Shown piece after piece: positions 55,487-64,000 of a stretch of 64,000 nt of DNA. This DNA is from Corallococcus sp. NCRR (GTDB lineage: Bacteria; Myxococcota; Myxococcia; Myxococcales; Myxococcaceae). The notes under the pieces were generated by a model. That model ran no database searches, was not told the DNA's origin, and saw only the letters and a program-made list of their open reading frames with translations. The number at the start of each line of letters is the position of its first letter. The first letter of the stretch is position 1. A program made the position numbers and the translations under genes. The stretch lies in the NCBI RefSeq assembly GCF_026965535.1, contig NZ_CP114039.1, positions 8,601,461 through 8,665,460 on the forward strand, given 5' to 3'.

Positions 55487-58400
55487 CCGCTCCCCTCGTC
55501 CGAGATGCGGCGCTCGGTGATGCGGCACACGGCGCGGTAGCCGCACTTGCCGCAGTCATTGGGCCGCGCCGGGAAGTCGCCCTTGCGCAGCTGGCGCACC
55601 AGCGACTCCACCGCGTTGGGCAGGTTGAGGCCGGCGGACTCCGCCACGCGCTGGCGCACCTCCGGGTCGGTGGACAGCAGGTCCTCCAGCTCCGCGGCCG
55701 GCAGCACCGAGGACAGGTGGATGGCGTCGCCCGTGCGCAGCGAGAACCACGCCGCGTTCTTCGCGCCCACGTGGCCCGCCACGCGCGCGGCATAGAGGTA
55801 CAGCGGGAGCTGGAAGTCCGAGCGCAGCAGGTTTTCTTTCAATGTGCGCTTGTCCAGGCGGCCCGTCTTGTAGTCGATGACGCCCACCTCCGGGCCGGCC
55901 GTGTCCAGCCGGTCGATCTGCCCCTCGAAGACGATGGCGTCCTCGGCCACCATCAGCTTCACGTCGCTCCAGCGCTTGTCCTCGGCCGCGGGGCCGAAGC
56001 GCAGCTCGAAGCCTTCGGGCACCAGCGGGTCGAACGGCAGGCCGCGCCGCGGATCCGCGAGGATGCGCCGGGCCATGGCCTGGGCCTTCTCACCCGCGAG
56101 CTTCCACAGCTCGTGGTGGCCCACGTGGTACAGCTCCGCGAAGTGCCGGCTGGCCTTCTTGACCGCCTTCTCCAGCACCTCCTCGGGGATGTCCTCCGGC
56201 GCCTGGCCCAGGAGCTTCTTCTCCTTGAGCGCCTGGAAGACCTCCTCCATCACGCGGTGCCAGAAGGTGCCCCGGCCCCGGGCGTCGAACTCCTCGTTGG
56301 CCACCACGGGCTCGGCCACCTTCAGGCCGTACGCGATGAAGCCCTGGAAGCCGCAGTTGCCGAACTTCGACAGGGCGCTCGCGGACAGCGGGCGCTCCAG
56401 ACCGAAGTGGAACGTGTCGCGCAGCTTCTGCTCCAGTTGGGGGCCCTGCACGCCGCCGGTGAACTCGCCGGGCAGCTCGTCCTCGCGGCCGAAGAAGCGC
56501 AGGCGCGCGGCCTCCATGTGGGCCAGCTCCCGGGCGCTGCGGAACCAGTCATCCGTGCCGAAGCGGTCCTTGAGCACCTGTCCCGCGGGGTCCGGCTCCG
56601 TGACGCGCAGGGAGGGGAACGACAGGCCCGCCAGCGCCTCCAGCGCCACGGTGCGCCGCAGCTCGGACGGCGTGAGCACTTCGTCCAGCGGCAGCACCGG
56701 GGGCAGCGTGCGCGTGGACCACTTGTGGCCGGTGAGCCGGCGCACCTCCTCCAGGAACGCGGAGGGCACCTGCTCCTGTCCACCCGCGGCCTTCACCGCG
56801 AACGACAGGCTCAGCGAGCCCTCCGCCGCCGCGAGCGCGCTGGCGAAGAGCAGCCGGTCCTCCGTGAGGCGCCAGGGCGCGCGGTCGTCGAACTCGCCGC
56901 CGGTGAGGCGGAACACGTCCCGGGTCAGGTGCTGGTTGAGCGCCACGCGCTCCGCGTCGCCCAGCAGCGGCGACGGCGGGTCGCGCCCGGGGAGCCGGCC
57001 TTCGGTGAGCCCGGCGACGAAGAGGTGCCGGAAGGTGCGGCCGGGCACCTCCGCCAGGTCCAGCACCTCCACCGCGCCCGTGGACGGGCCTCGCGCGGGC
57101 AGGTGCACGTCGCGCAGCGCGTCCGTCAGCCACCGGCCCAGCACGCGCCGGGTGATGCGGGGACCTCCGCCCACGGCGCGCAGCGAGCGCAGCAGCGCTT
57201 CCATCCGCTGGCGGAACGCCGCGAGCGCCGCGTCGTCCCGGGCCTGCGCGTCCTCGATGCGCGCGCCCAGGGTCCCGGCCTCGCGGGCCTCCAGGGGCCC
57301 CGAGGAGTCGAGCAGGCCCAGCCGCTCCACGACCTTCCACCACGCGGCGATGGACTCCGCGGCGGGGGCCTCCTGGGGGATGTGGCGGCATTCGTCGATG
57401 AGCCGCATCACGCGGTCGCGAAGCGCGCGCACGGCCATCACCTTGACCGCGTCCTCCTTGCGCTTGCCGCCCTGCGCGGCCATCCGGCGCGCGAGCCCTT
57501 CCAGGCGCACGTCGTAGGCGCCCTTGCCTCGCGTGGCGCCCAGGCGGTCATCGCGCGCGGCGGCGAGCGCGAAGAGGGTCGCGGGCGCATCCGGCCCCCC
57601 GCGCGACAGCGAAGGCACGTAGCGGCTGGAGACGAGCTCCGCCACGCGTTCAGCCGGGAAGCCGTCCTCCATCAGCACCGGCAGCTCCAGCGCCAGCCGC
57701 ACCGGCCCCGCGAGCGCGAGCGGCTCCCCCCACGGCAGGCGCACCGGCACGCCCAGGTCGCCCAGAGCCTCCGCGAGCCAGCCCGCCTCCGGTCCCAGGT
57801 CCCGGTAAGCGATGGCGATGTCGCCCGGCGCGCTGCCCGAGTCGATGAGGCGGCGCACGTCGCGGGCCACGACGCGGGCCTCCTCGCGGGCGTTCGTCGC
57901 GTTCCACACGGACAGCCCGTCCACCGCGCCCTTCAGCACGTCACGAGCGGCGCGAGGCGAGAACAGGTGCCGGCCGAGGTCCGTGAAGGGGCGGCCCTCG
58001 AAGGTGACGTCCGCCTTGAAGAGGTCCACGTGGGGCATGGTCTCGCCCCGGTTCTCGAAGGCGCGGAACAGCGCCGCGAGCGCCGCGTCGGCCACCGGAG
58101 AGCCGCCCACCGGCGTCTCCACGCGCAGCGACACGCGCCGGGCCTCGCACGCCGCGGCGAGCCCCATCAGCAGCTCCAGCTTCGACGGGCGCACGTCGTA
58201 GACGCCGTGGAGCACCAGCCCCGTCACCCCGTCCCAGCCCGAGGGCCACGCGCCCCGGTCCAGCGCCTCGCGAGCGCCCCGGAGCACGTCCTCACGGTCC
58301 GCGAGCCCCAGCTCCGCCAGACGCTGTTCATACAGGTGATAGAGCCGGGCGAGGACCCGCGCGCGGGTGCGGCGCTCCGGGGGCAGCACCTCCGCGGCGT

Positions 58401-58728
58401 CCTGGAGTTCGCGAGGAGAGAGCCGGCCCGCCTTCAGGTCCAGCAGCACGTCTGCGGCGGCGCGGGCGAAGGCGGGCTCGCGCACGTAGTCACCGAACGG
58501 TGTGGAGCCCAGCAATGCGCCCAGGCCGGCCACCACGGCGCGGGCCGTCATCGCGGGACAGGGCCGCCGGTTGAGTTCGCGAGCCCCACCCAGCGCGTGG
58601 ACGAAGTCGTCCCACGTGAGCAGATGGGTCCCCACGGCGAGGCCCCGCGCACGCCGCTCCGCCCGCAGGGCAGCCTGGCGGCGCGCGGCATCGGGGAAGA
58701 CGTGGAGTGTGCGACCAGGGCGGGACAT
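55483..58728 (-). CDS. AddB-like PD-(D/E)XK nuclease/helicase subunit
   Basis: 1081 residues from the ATG of MSRPGRTLHVFPDAARR; an ATG 14 codons upstream with AAGGAG directly before it is an alternative start, and the frame stays open into repeat block C, which I exclude. The N-terminal half is an inactive helicase-like region (LTWDDFVHALGG, IAIAYRDLGPEAGWLAEALG). The C-terminus holds an intact PD-(D/E)XK nuclease (IVFEGQIDRLDTAGPEVGV then IDYKTGR) and C-x2-C-x5-C (CGKCGYRAVC), part of an iron-sulfur cluster as in AddB. So here the AddB side seems to carry the only working nuclease. Overlaps addA by four bases. Confidence 0.87.
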   Translation of the reverse strand: MSRPGRTLHVFPDAARRQAALRAERRARGLAVGTHLLTWDDFVHALGGARELNRRPCPAMTARAVVAGLGALLGSTPFGDYVREPAFARAAADVLLDLKAGRLSPRELQDAAEVLPPERRTRARVLARLYHLYEQRLAELGLADREDVLRGAREALDRGAWPSGWDGVTGLVLHGVYDVRPSKLELLMGLAAACEARRVSLRVETPVGGSPVADAALAALFRAFENRGETMPHVDLFKADVTFEGRPFTDLGRHLFSPRAARDVLKGAVDGLSVWNATNAREEARVVARDVRRLIDSGSAPGDIAIAYRDLGPEAGWLAEALGDLGVPVRLPWGEPLALAGPVRLALELPVLMEDGFPAERVAELVSSRYVPSLSRGGPDAPATLFALAAARDDRLGATRGKGAYDVRLEGLARRMAAQGGKRKEDAVKVMAVRALRDRVMRLIDECRHIPQEAPAAESIAAWWKVVERLGLLDSSGPLEAREAGTLGARIEDAQARDDAALAAFRQRMEALLRSLRAVGGGPRITRRVLGRWLTDALRDVHLPARGPSTGAVEVLDLAEVPGRTFRHLFVAGLTEGRLPGRDPPSPLLGDAERVALNQHLTRDVFRLTGGEFDDRAPWRLTEDRLLFASALAAAEGSLSLSFAVKAAGGQEQVPSAFLEEVRRLTGHKWSTRTLPPVLPLDEVLTPSELRRTVALEALAGLSFPSLRVTEPDPAGQVLKDRFGTDDWFRSARELAHMEAARLRFFGREDELPGEFTGGVQGPQLEQKLRDTFHFGLERPLSASALSKFGNCGFQGFIAYGLKVAEPVVANEEFDARGRGTFWHRVMEEVFQALKEKKLLGQAPEDIPEEVLEKAVKKASRHFAELYHVGHHELWKLAGEKAQAMARRILADPRRGLPFDPLVPEGFELRFGPAAEDKRWSDVKLMVAEDAIVFEGQIDRLDTAGPEVGVIDYKTGRLDKRTLKENLLRSDFQLPLYLYAARVAGHVGAKNAAWFSLRTGDAIHLSSVLPAAELEDLLSTDPEVRQRVAESAGLNLPNAVESLVRQLRKGDFPARPNDCGKCGYRAVCRITERRISDEGSG

Positions 58729-58904
58729 GCGGGGCGAGGACTCTAGAACGGCCAGGGGCGCCGTTTTCATGCTCCTTTCTGCGCATTCCCACACCCTGGC
58801 CCGTTGTCCGCTCGCCTGCCGCCCTTGGAACCCGGGAAGTCCAAGGACGCGAGCCTTTCCGCCCGACCCGCGACAGCTCCGCTCAGGCTGGAGGCGCCCA
58901 GGTC

Positions 58905-59962
58905 GCAGAACCTGCCCGACGGTCGGACAGGTTCTGGAAAGTCGCGGCAGGTGACAGGCCGCGAAAACTTGTTGGACAGACGAACAGGTCGGGAGCACCA
59001 CCGCGGGCACCACGGAGCCGCGAAAACCTGTCCGACAGGCAGACCGGCTGGCCCATCGGGGCTGCCGCCACGGTGGTGGAAAACCTGTCGGACAATCGGA
59101 CCGGTCACGAGCGCTCCGCCAGGACCATGGTGCGGCGAAAACCTGTCGGACGGCCAAAGCCAGTCCGGCCGACCGTGGCTGGCGTCATGGCACCGCGAAG
59201 ACCAGTCCTGTTCGACAGGTAAACCGGGGCTGGCGCCACGGCGTTGCGAAAACCTGTCGGACAGTCGGACTGATTCTGGAGCCCCAAGGCTGGAACACCT
59301 CCACTGTGGAATCCCGTCGGACAGCTGCTGGTACAGCGCCGCCGCCACGCCGCAGCCAGAACCTGTTGGATAGTCGGACAGGACTGAACCACCACTGCTG
59401 GCACCAAGCCACGGCGAGAACCTGTCGGACGGTCGGACTGCTTTTGGAGCATCGCAGTGGGCACCATGCAGTGAAACCTGTCGGACCGGCATGGGACACA
59501 CGACTGGCGCCCCACGCTTGTGAAGACCTGTTGGACAGTCGGGCAGGTTCTGGAACGGCAGCGCCCACGACAGGTCGCAGCGAGAACCTGTTGGACAGCC
59601 GGGTTGGGTTGGGACACACGGCTGGCGCCCCACGCTTGTGAAGACCTGTTGGACAGTCGGGCAGGTTTTGGAACGGCGGCGCCCACGCCAGGCCGCAGCG
59701 AGAACCTGTTGGACAGCCGGGTTGGGTTGGGACACACGGCTGGCGCCCCACGCTTGTGAAAACATGTCGGACAGTCGGACAGGTTTTGGAACGGCGGCGC
59801 CCACGCCAGGTCGCAGCGAGAACCTGTTGGACAGCCGGGCAAGTCTGGACTGCCACTGCTGGTGCCAAGCCGCGGCAAGAACTTGTCGGACGGTCGGGCA
59901 GGTTCTGGAACACTGCGCTTGGCGTGAGCGCTGCTGTGGAAACCTGTCCGATAATCCGCCAT
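58905..59962. repeat. repeat block C: about 19 degenerate palindromic units
   Basis: Units start near 58908, 58964, 59023, 59079, 59137, 59197, 59248, 59309, 59358, 59417, 59472, 59522, 59583, 59641, 59701, 59759, 59819, 59878 and 59939, that is every 49-61 bp. The outer arms (GAAAACCTGTC, GACAGGTTTTGG) are kept in many; the centre is often GGACAGTCG, giving a direct octamer repeat in place of the inverted one. Some units are heavily degraded (59137, 59197, 59309). It fills the 1.26-kb gap between the AddB-like gene and the hydrolase remnant; I see no gene inside. Confidence 0.92.
59493..59846. repeat. 118-bp higher-order tandem repeat within block C
   Basis: The segment beginning GGGACACACG recurs at 59493, 59611 and 59729. 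Each 118-bp copy contains two palindromic units of different subtype (one with GTTGGACAGTCGGGC or GTCGGACAGTCGGAC, one with GTTGGACAGCCGGG) plus near-identical linkers (CTGGCGCCCCACGCTTGTGA). The copies differ at only a few sites, so this is the youngest part of the block. Confidence 0.88.
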
Positions 59963-59993
59963 GGACGTCAGGGCGTGAGGCTCCTCGGGCGAT

Positions 59994-60779
59994 TCAGTGC
60001 GCGGTGAGGAAGTTCTCCACCGCCAGGGCGAGCAGCGCGGGAGCTGAGACGTGGGCCACATGGCCCTGTCCCGGCAGCATGCGGAGGGACGCGTGTGGGA
60101 GGACCTTCGTCAGGGCATGGGCAGGTTCCGAGAGGAGCACCTGGGGGCTCTGGTCGCCCAGGACCACGAGGGTGGCGGCATCCACGGCGCGGAAGCGCTA
60201 CACGCCTATTGGGAGGTCCGCCACCGCGCTGATTTCGCGCAGGAAGGGCTCTATCCGGCCGAGTTGCTTCGCCCACTGCGGCGTCTGGCGGAAGGCATCG
60301 AGTTGCTCCGGAGTAAGCATCCGGAAGATGCGGTGTTGCGCGGCCACGAGCGCCGCGTCCGGGCCCTCGGGCTTCCAGGTCGTGCGGACGAACTCCACGG
60401 CTTCGCGCGCGATGCATTGGGAGATAGGGAACGGAGGTTCGTAGAGCACCATCCGCGCAGGTGGCCGTCGCGCCGCCGCCTCCAGCGCGAGGATGCCGCC
60501 TGGCGAGTGGCCGAACAGGCAGGCCCCGGCCCTGGCCTCCTGCATCAGCGCGAGTACATCCTCGACCTCGCGTTCCAGCGAATACACCTCGCCGTCCGCG
60601 CTGGCGCCGCGTCCGCGCCGCTCCAACACGAAGTCCGTGAAGCGCGGGGATAGCCGCGACGCGACGTCCCGCCAATTGTCCCACGTGCTGAGCGTGCCGC
60701 AGATCCAGACGAGCGCGGGCCCCTGCCCGTGCCGGAAGTACGACAGCGACGTGCCATCCACAATCGCTGGGGGATACAC
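59994..60779 (-). pseudogene. alpha/beta hydrolase gene interrupted by an in-frame stop
   Basis: The frame encodes an alpha/beta hydrolase: SYFRHGQGPALVWICGT, the oxyanion/ERRGRG loop, and nucleophile elbow FGHSPGG. After DLPIGV a TAG at 60200-60198 interrupts it, and the same frame continues RFRAVDAATLVVLGDQSP and GQGHVAHVSAPALLALAVE to a stop at 59994. The Asp (in LGDQSP) and His (in GQGHV) of the catalytic triad are after the stop, so the short product would be inactive. A single base change (for example TAC or TAT to TAG) explains it; sequencing error is not excluded. The GTG start at 60779 abuts the LysR start; a GTG at 60761 is an alternative. Confidence 0.75.
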
Positions 60780-61687
60780 ATGGAGAGCCTCTCCGCCATC
60801 GGCGTCTTCGCCCGCGTCGCGGAAACCGGCAGCTTCGCCTCCGCGGCCCGCGCGCTGGGCATCACTCCATCCGCCGCGAGCAAGAGCGTGGCCCGCCTGG
60901 AGGAACGATTGGGCACGCGCCGCTCCCAGCGCACCACGCGGCGCATGCACCTCACCGAGCAGGGCGCCCGCTTCCACGAGCGCTGCGCGCGCCCTCAGCG
61001 AATTGCGCGATGCGGAGTCGGAGCTCGCCCACGCGGTGCGCACCCTGCGGGGCCGTGGGCGCGTCTCCGTGCCGGAAATGCTCGCCCTGCGGCTCATCAT
61101 CCCCAACGTCCAGAGCTTCCGCCCCGAGTACCCGCACCTGGAGCTGGAGCTGGACGTCAACGACCACGTGGCCGACATCGTCGCGGACGGGCTGGACGCG
61201 GCGGTGCGCTGCGGCGAGTTCACCGACTTACGGCTCATGCGCCGTCGCCTGGGCCCCAAGCGCTTCATCCTCTGCGCCTCTCCCGCCTGCCTCCAGGTGC
61301 ATGGAACGCCGTGCTCGCTCGACGCGCTTCAGGAGCACGACTGCATCCGCTATCGCTTCGTGTCCACCCCGCCGCGTGGAGTCCAGGGCCCTGCGTCAGC
61401 CCGCGGGCGCTCTCTCACCGCGCATCCCGGAGACCTTCGTCTTCAACAACAGCGAGGCCGTCACCCACACGGCCCGGGCGGGCTTCGGCATCGCCCAGTT
61501 CGTGGAGCGGATGATCCGCCCGGAACTCAAGGCCGGCACGCTGCGCCCCTTCCTGCGTGGGCGCTCCCTGGAACGCGGCACGCTGTGGCGGGTGTGGCCC
61601 CAGGCGCTGCGAACCTCGCCCAAGGTGAAGGCCCTGGGCGCCTTCCTGGCGCGGCTCGTCGAAGAGGACGGGGCCGGGCCGAGCTGA
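60780..61687 (+). pseudogene. LysR-family regulator with two frameshifts
   Basis: The HTH start is intact (MESLSAIGVFARVAETGSFA, TPSAASKSVARLEERLG). Near 60990 the frame breaks: a two-base loss in a CG run would turn the expected C-A-R-A-L into C-A-R-P-Q. The second frame carries LSELRDAESELAHAVRTLRG through CIRYRFVSTP. A second shift near 61375 moves to the third frame, RVESRALRQP, IPETFVFNNSEAVTHTARAG and ALGAFLARLVEEDG, ending at 61687. All three parts join into one ordinary LysR protein of about 300 residues. It was probably the regulator of the divergent hydrolase, which is also broken. Confidence 0.78.
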
Positions 61688-61729
61688 GATCCCATCACCC
61701 GGATTGCAGGAAAAGGGCGGAGCGCCTTT

Positions 61730-62638
61730 ATGCTCCTCCGGCCCATGCCTGCTTCCTACCGGACCCTCGCCACCTTCTGCCTGCTCCTGCTGGCGCCGCT
61801 GTCCCCCGCCGCCGCGCAGGACGCCTCCGACGCGCCGCGCGCGCTGCGCTTCAACTGGACCCGCGACGGCATCATCACCGGCACCGCGGGAGTGCTGTGG
61901 ATCACCAGCGAGTCGGTGTTCAAGGCCGACCTGTCCCCTGCACAGTGCCGCTGGTGCGACCGCGCTCCGGACGGCACCGACCGGCTCAATCGCCTGGACC
62001 GCTGGGGCCGAGGCATCGCGGGCAGCACGGAAGCGTCCCGCAAGCGCGCGGACACCTGGAGCAACATCATCGGGTTCGCAGGCCTGCCGCTGGGCATCCT
62101 GGGCACCCAGTACGCCGTGGGACGCAGCAGTGGCGCCTCCACGGAGTTCTTCGCCCAGGACGCCACCATCATGGTGCAGAGCGCCGTCCTCGCCTCTGTC
62201 GCTAACCAGGCGGTGAAGTTCGCCGTGGGCCGCGAACGGCCCTTCGTCCACGTCCTCCCGGAGGAGGAAAAAGGGCTCACCGCGCACCCCAGCGACAACA
62301 ACCTGTCCTTCTACAGTGGCCATACCAACCTGGCCTTCTCCCTGGCCGTGTCCGCTGGCACCGTCGCCGCGATGCGCGGCTACAAGCACCAAGCCATCAT
62401 CTGGGGCGTGGGCCTGCCGCTCGCCGCCTCCGTGGGCCTCTTGCGAATGGGCGCGGACAAACACTATCTCTCCGACGTGCTCACCGGCGCCGTGCTGGGC
62501 ACCGCGTTCGGCGTCGCCGTGCCCCTGCTCCTGCACGGCCGCGTGGATGACACCGCGCCCGCCGCGACACGGACGTCCTCGGTGTCACTCAACCCGATGG
62601 TCGGCACCCAGATGGTGGGCCTGTCCGGCGCGTTCTAA
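61730..62638 (+). CDS. PAP2-family membrane/exported phosphatase
   Basis: 302 residues. ATG with GGCGGAG upstream; ATG five codons later is an alternative. Signal peptide (LATFCLLLLAPLSPAAAQ). The acid-phosphatase motifs are present: KFAVGRERP (motif 1), SFYSGHTN (motif 2, with catalytic His) and RMGADKHYLSDVLTGA (motif 3). Several hydrophobic segments surround them. Such enzymes dephosphorylate lipid phosphates or undecaprenyl pyrophosphate at the envelope. The C-terminus has a short Ser/Thr/Pro tail ending in Phe. It follows the LysR remnant by 42 bp. Confidence 0.9.
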   Translation: MLLRPMPASYRTLATFCLLLLAPLSPAAAQDASDAPRALRFNWTRDGIITGTAGVLWITSESVFKADLSPAQCRWCDRAPDGTDRLNRLDRWGRGIAGSTEASRKRADTWSNIIGFAGLPLGILGTQYAVGRSSGASTEFFAQDATIMVQSAVLASVANQAVKFAVGRERPFVHVLPEEEKGLTAHPSDNNLSFYSGHTNLAFSLAVSAGTVAAMRGYKHQAIIWGVGLPLAASVGLLRMGADKHYLSDVLTGAVLGTAFGVAVPLLLHGRVDDTAPAATRTSSVSLNPMVGTQMVGLSGAF

Positions 62639-62719
62639 CCACCCTCCTCCCAGAGGTGGATATCCGAGGAGCCCGGTAGGGCCTCATGGACGACAGCGAC
62701 CATGAAGGGCCGTCGTCGC

Positions 62720-64000
62720 TCACGAAGCAGGTGGGCCTGGGGAATGGGCAATCGAACGCCAGACGCTCACGGGCCAGCGGATCAGGGACGCCCAGGGCTC
62801 AATGAAGCGCCTCGCCCACATTGCGAAACGCTCCACGGAGGACGCAGCGAAAGTCCGTGGGTGGAACCTCGGTCCGATGAATGCCTCTTCTGGAGGCGAA
62901 GCGCCCCAACCTGTCTGACTGTCGGGCCGGTTTTCCCAGGCCGCGCCCATCTCGTCTCGCCCTGCGAGTTCCCCACCGGTCCCACAGGGGGCAAGCCCTG
63001 GGGCGTCTGAAGACAGCAACTGCTTGCTCCCCAGGTCCACACGGGAAGCCTGAGCATCAAGGCCAGGCGCAATCCCAAGCGGCTTGGTGTCCTCGGCGAT
63101 GGGCGCGAGGCAGCCCGGTTCGTTGATTGGCGCGGGCGTGCCGGAACCATGGTTCGCCCCGCTGTTGGTGCCATCCCCCTCAACGCATGGGCATGCTCCC
63201 TGCGCTTCGCCTTGCGTGGTGGTTGACGTAAAGGCGCTGGCGCCGCGGTCCTCGATACAAGAGCGTGCCGCAAGAGCATCCTCCGGGCCACTGGCCGGTG
63301 CCGGCGTACCGAGGAGGTCCTCCTGAGTGCAGTGGGGTTCGGGAGTCGCAGGTTCCTGGGGTGCAGGAGCGAAGGCTTCCAGCAAACGCTTGTCGCAAGT
63401 TTTCAGTAGCGCCGGCAGCTTGTGCTGAAGCTCCTGCACGTTGCGCTCCGACAGTGCCCCCATCGCGCAGTTGGCCCACTCACGCAGCGCCTCTCCGCCC
63501 AGGAGCGGCAGCAGTTGGGCAGCTCCTCCCAGGAAGGCCCGCTGCAGAGACTGAACAAGGAGCACGTGCCCGGGACGTGCCGCCGCTCGCGCTGCCTGCC
63601 GCAGCAACTCGAATTCCGCCTGCGCGCAGGCTTCCCCCGACTCCCAGCGCGCCGCGTCCTGAAGCCGGAAGCACGCGCTCCCCAGCCGGTCCAGGTCGAG
63701 GTCCGAAGCTTTCTCGCAGCAGTCGACCAGGAGTTCCACCAGCACCTGCCGCTTGAGGCTGAAGTAGCCCTCCAGAAGCCACCGGGCATCCGGGTTGCTC
63801 GCGTCATGCAGCGCCAGGCCCAGGTTCTCCAGCGTCAGCGACTCATCCAGCGCCACCGCGCGAGTCCTGCGACCGGGGTGCTGCACCACCAGGCCCCGTG
63901 CCGCCAGCCGCCGCAGCGCCTCGCGGATGGTGCCCCGGCTCACTCTATATCGCTGCGCCAGCTTCGCTTCGGGACCGAATTGCCCGCTCGGGTGCAACCG
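62720..64000 (-). CDS. GntR-family regulator with long C-terminal extension, 5' end missing
   Basis: At least 426 residues; the frame is open to the window end, so the N-terminus is missing. It enters inside the GntR winged helix (GPEAKLAQRYRVSRGTIREA, LRRLAARGLVVQHPGRRTR), followed by a helical FadR/FCD-like ligand domain to about visible residue 210. The remaining ~210 residues are low-complexity (TPAPASGPEDALAARSC, SGTPAPINEPGCLAP) and include a stretch translated from a dispersed repeat unit (NRPDSQTGWGASPPEE). Such a tail is not usual for GntR proteins; it may be noncoding DNA captured after loss of the original stop. Ligand and targets unknown. Confidence 0.78.
   Translation of the reverse strand, partial: RLHPSGQFGPEAKLAQRYRVSRGTIREALRRLAARGLVVQHPGRRTRAVALDESLTLENLGLALHDASNPDARWLLEGYFSLKRQVLVELLVDCCEKASDLDLDRLGSACFRLQDAARWESGEACAQAEFELLRQAARAAARPGHVLLVQSLQRAFLGGAAQLLPLLGGEALREWANCAMGALSERNVQELQHKLPALLKTCDKRLLEAFAPAPQEPATPEPHCTQEDLLGTPAPASGPEDALAARSCIEDRGASAFTSTTTQGEAQGACPCVEGDGTNSGANHGSGTPAPINEPGCLAPIAEDTKPLGIAPGLDAQASRVDLGSKQLLSSDAPGLAPCGTGGELAGRDEMGAAWENRPDSQTGWGASPPEEAFIGPRFHPRTFAASSVERFAMWARRFIEPWASLIRWPVSVWRSIAHSPGPPAS
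62908..62937. repeat. single dispersed palindromic repeat unit
   Basis: CAACCTGTCTGACTGTCGGG followed by CCGGTTTTCC matches the family of blocks A-C with a few substitutions. It lies inside the reading frame of the GntR-type regulator, in its atypical C-terminal extension. Confidence 0.75.

Noticed and set aside
51818..58728. RecBC
   Set aside because: The second subunit carries a PD-(D/E)XK nuclease and Cys cluster as in AddB, and no RecD is present.
55717..58746. 1009-codon plus-strand open frame
   Set aside because: Antisense to the AddB-like gene, which has clear nuclease motifs.
58767..59804. Open frames of 180-345 codons through block C on both strands
   Set aside because: They follow the repeat units, lack ribosome sites and recognisable domains, and overlap one another.

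Overview
The window reads as chromosomal DNA of a myxobacterium of the Cystobacterineae (Myxococcus/Corallococcus type; genus not resolvable from sequence alone). The evidence is very high G+C with GC-rich third codon positions, a CdnL-type CarD-family regulator, a MYXO-CTERM surface-sorting tail (GCGC, hydrophobic stretch, RRRRK), many lipoproteins and outer-membrane barrels, and FHA, PilZ and GGDEF signalling genes among housekeeping genes. I see no rRNA, tRNA, CRISPR array, insertion sequence or phage.

Layout. 1-5.7 kb (+): a surface operon with the tail of a 5'-nucleotidase, a large lipoprotein and an outer-membrane barrel, closed by a strong hairpin. 5.7-9.3 kb (-): a MYXO-CTERM matrixin-like protein translationally coupled to a GspE/PilB-type ATPase. 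9.4-13.3 kb (-): haem operon ccsA/hemX-like, hemA, hemC, hemD. 13.3-15 kb: a small unknown, thioredoxin, and a small AT-hook/Cys-His protein behind an AT-richer leader. 15-20.2 kb (-): elongasome operon mreC-mreD-mrdA-rodA ending in a PilZ gene. 20.4-24.6 kb: PpiD-like chaperone, GAF-GGDEF protein, maf-yggS, zinc ribbon. 24.9-28.5 kb (+): a DUF3108-DUF4091-DUF3108 cassette. 28.6-29.4 kb: remnants of a porin and a DUF1111-type di-haem gene. 29.9-30.6 kb: twelve-unit tandem repeat. 30.9-40.4 kb (-): Pro/Ala-rich secreted protein, DUF507, uvrB-uvrC, M28 peptidase, cysS. 40.5-49 kb: FHA/TPR protein, repeat block B, cdnL, comEC, CBM9-like lipoprotein, small barrel, second FHA protein. 49-58.7 kb (-): addB-addA-like helicase/nuclease pair, purA, TPR protein, PH-domain membrane protein. 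58.9-64 kb: large repeat block C, a decayed LysR/alpha-beta hydrolase pair, a PAP2 phosphatase and a GntR regulator cut by the window end.

The most unusual feature is a dispersed palindromic repeat family. Its outer arms are AAACCTGTC and GACAGGTTT around a TGTCCGAC octamer that occurs in inverted or direct orientation. About 38 copies lie in four places: 29.88-30.6, 42.1-42.5, 58.9-60.0 and 62.9 kb. The first three blocks are clustered with spacings of about 50-69 bp and lie between genes. The last copy lies inside the GntR reading frame. Long open frames cross these blocks on both strands and should not be taken as genes.

Coupling: many co-directional neighbours overlap by 4 nt (GTGA, ATGA or TTGA), which marks operons hemA-hemC, mreC-mreD-mrdA, maf-yggS and addB-addA, and couples the MYXO-CTERM gene to its ATPase.
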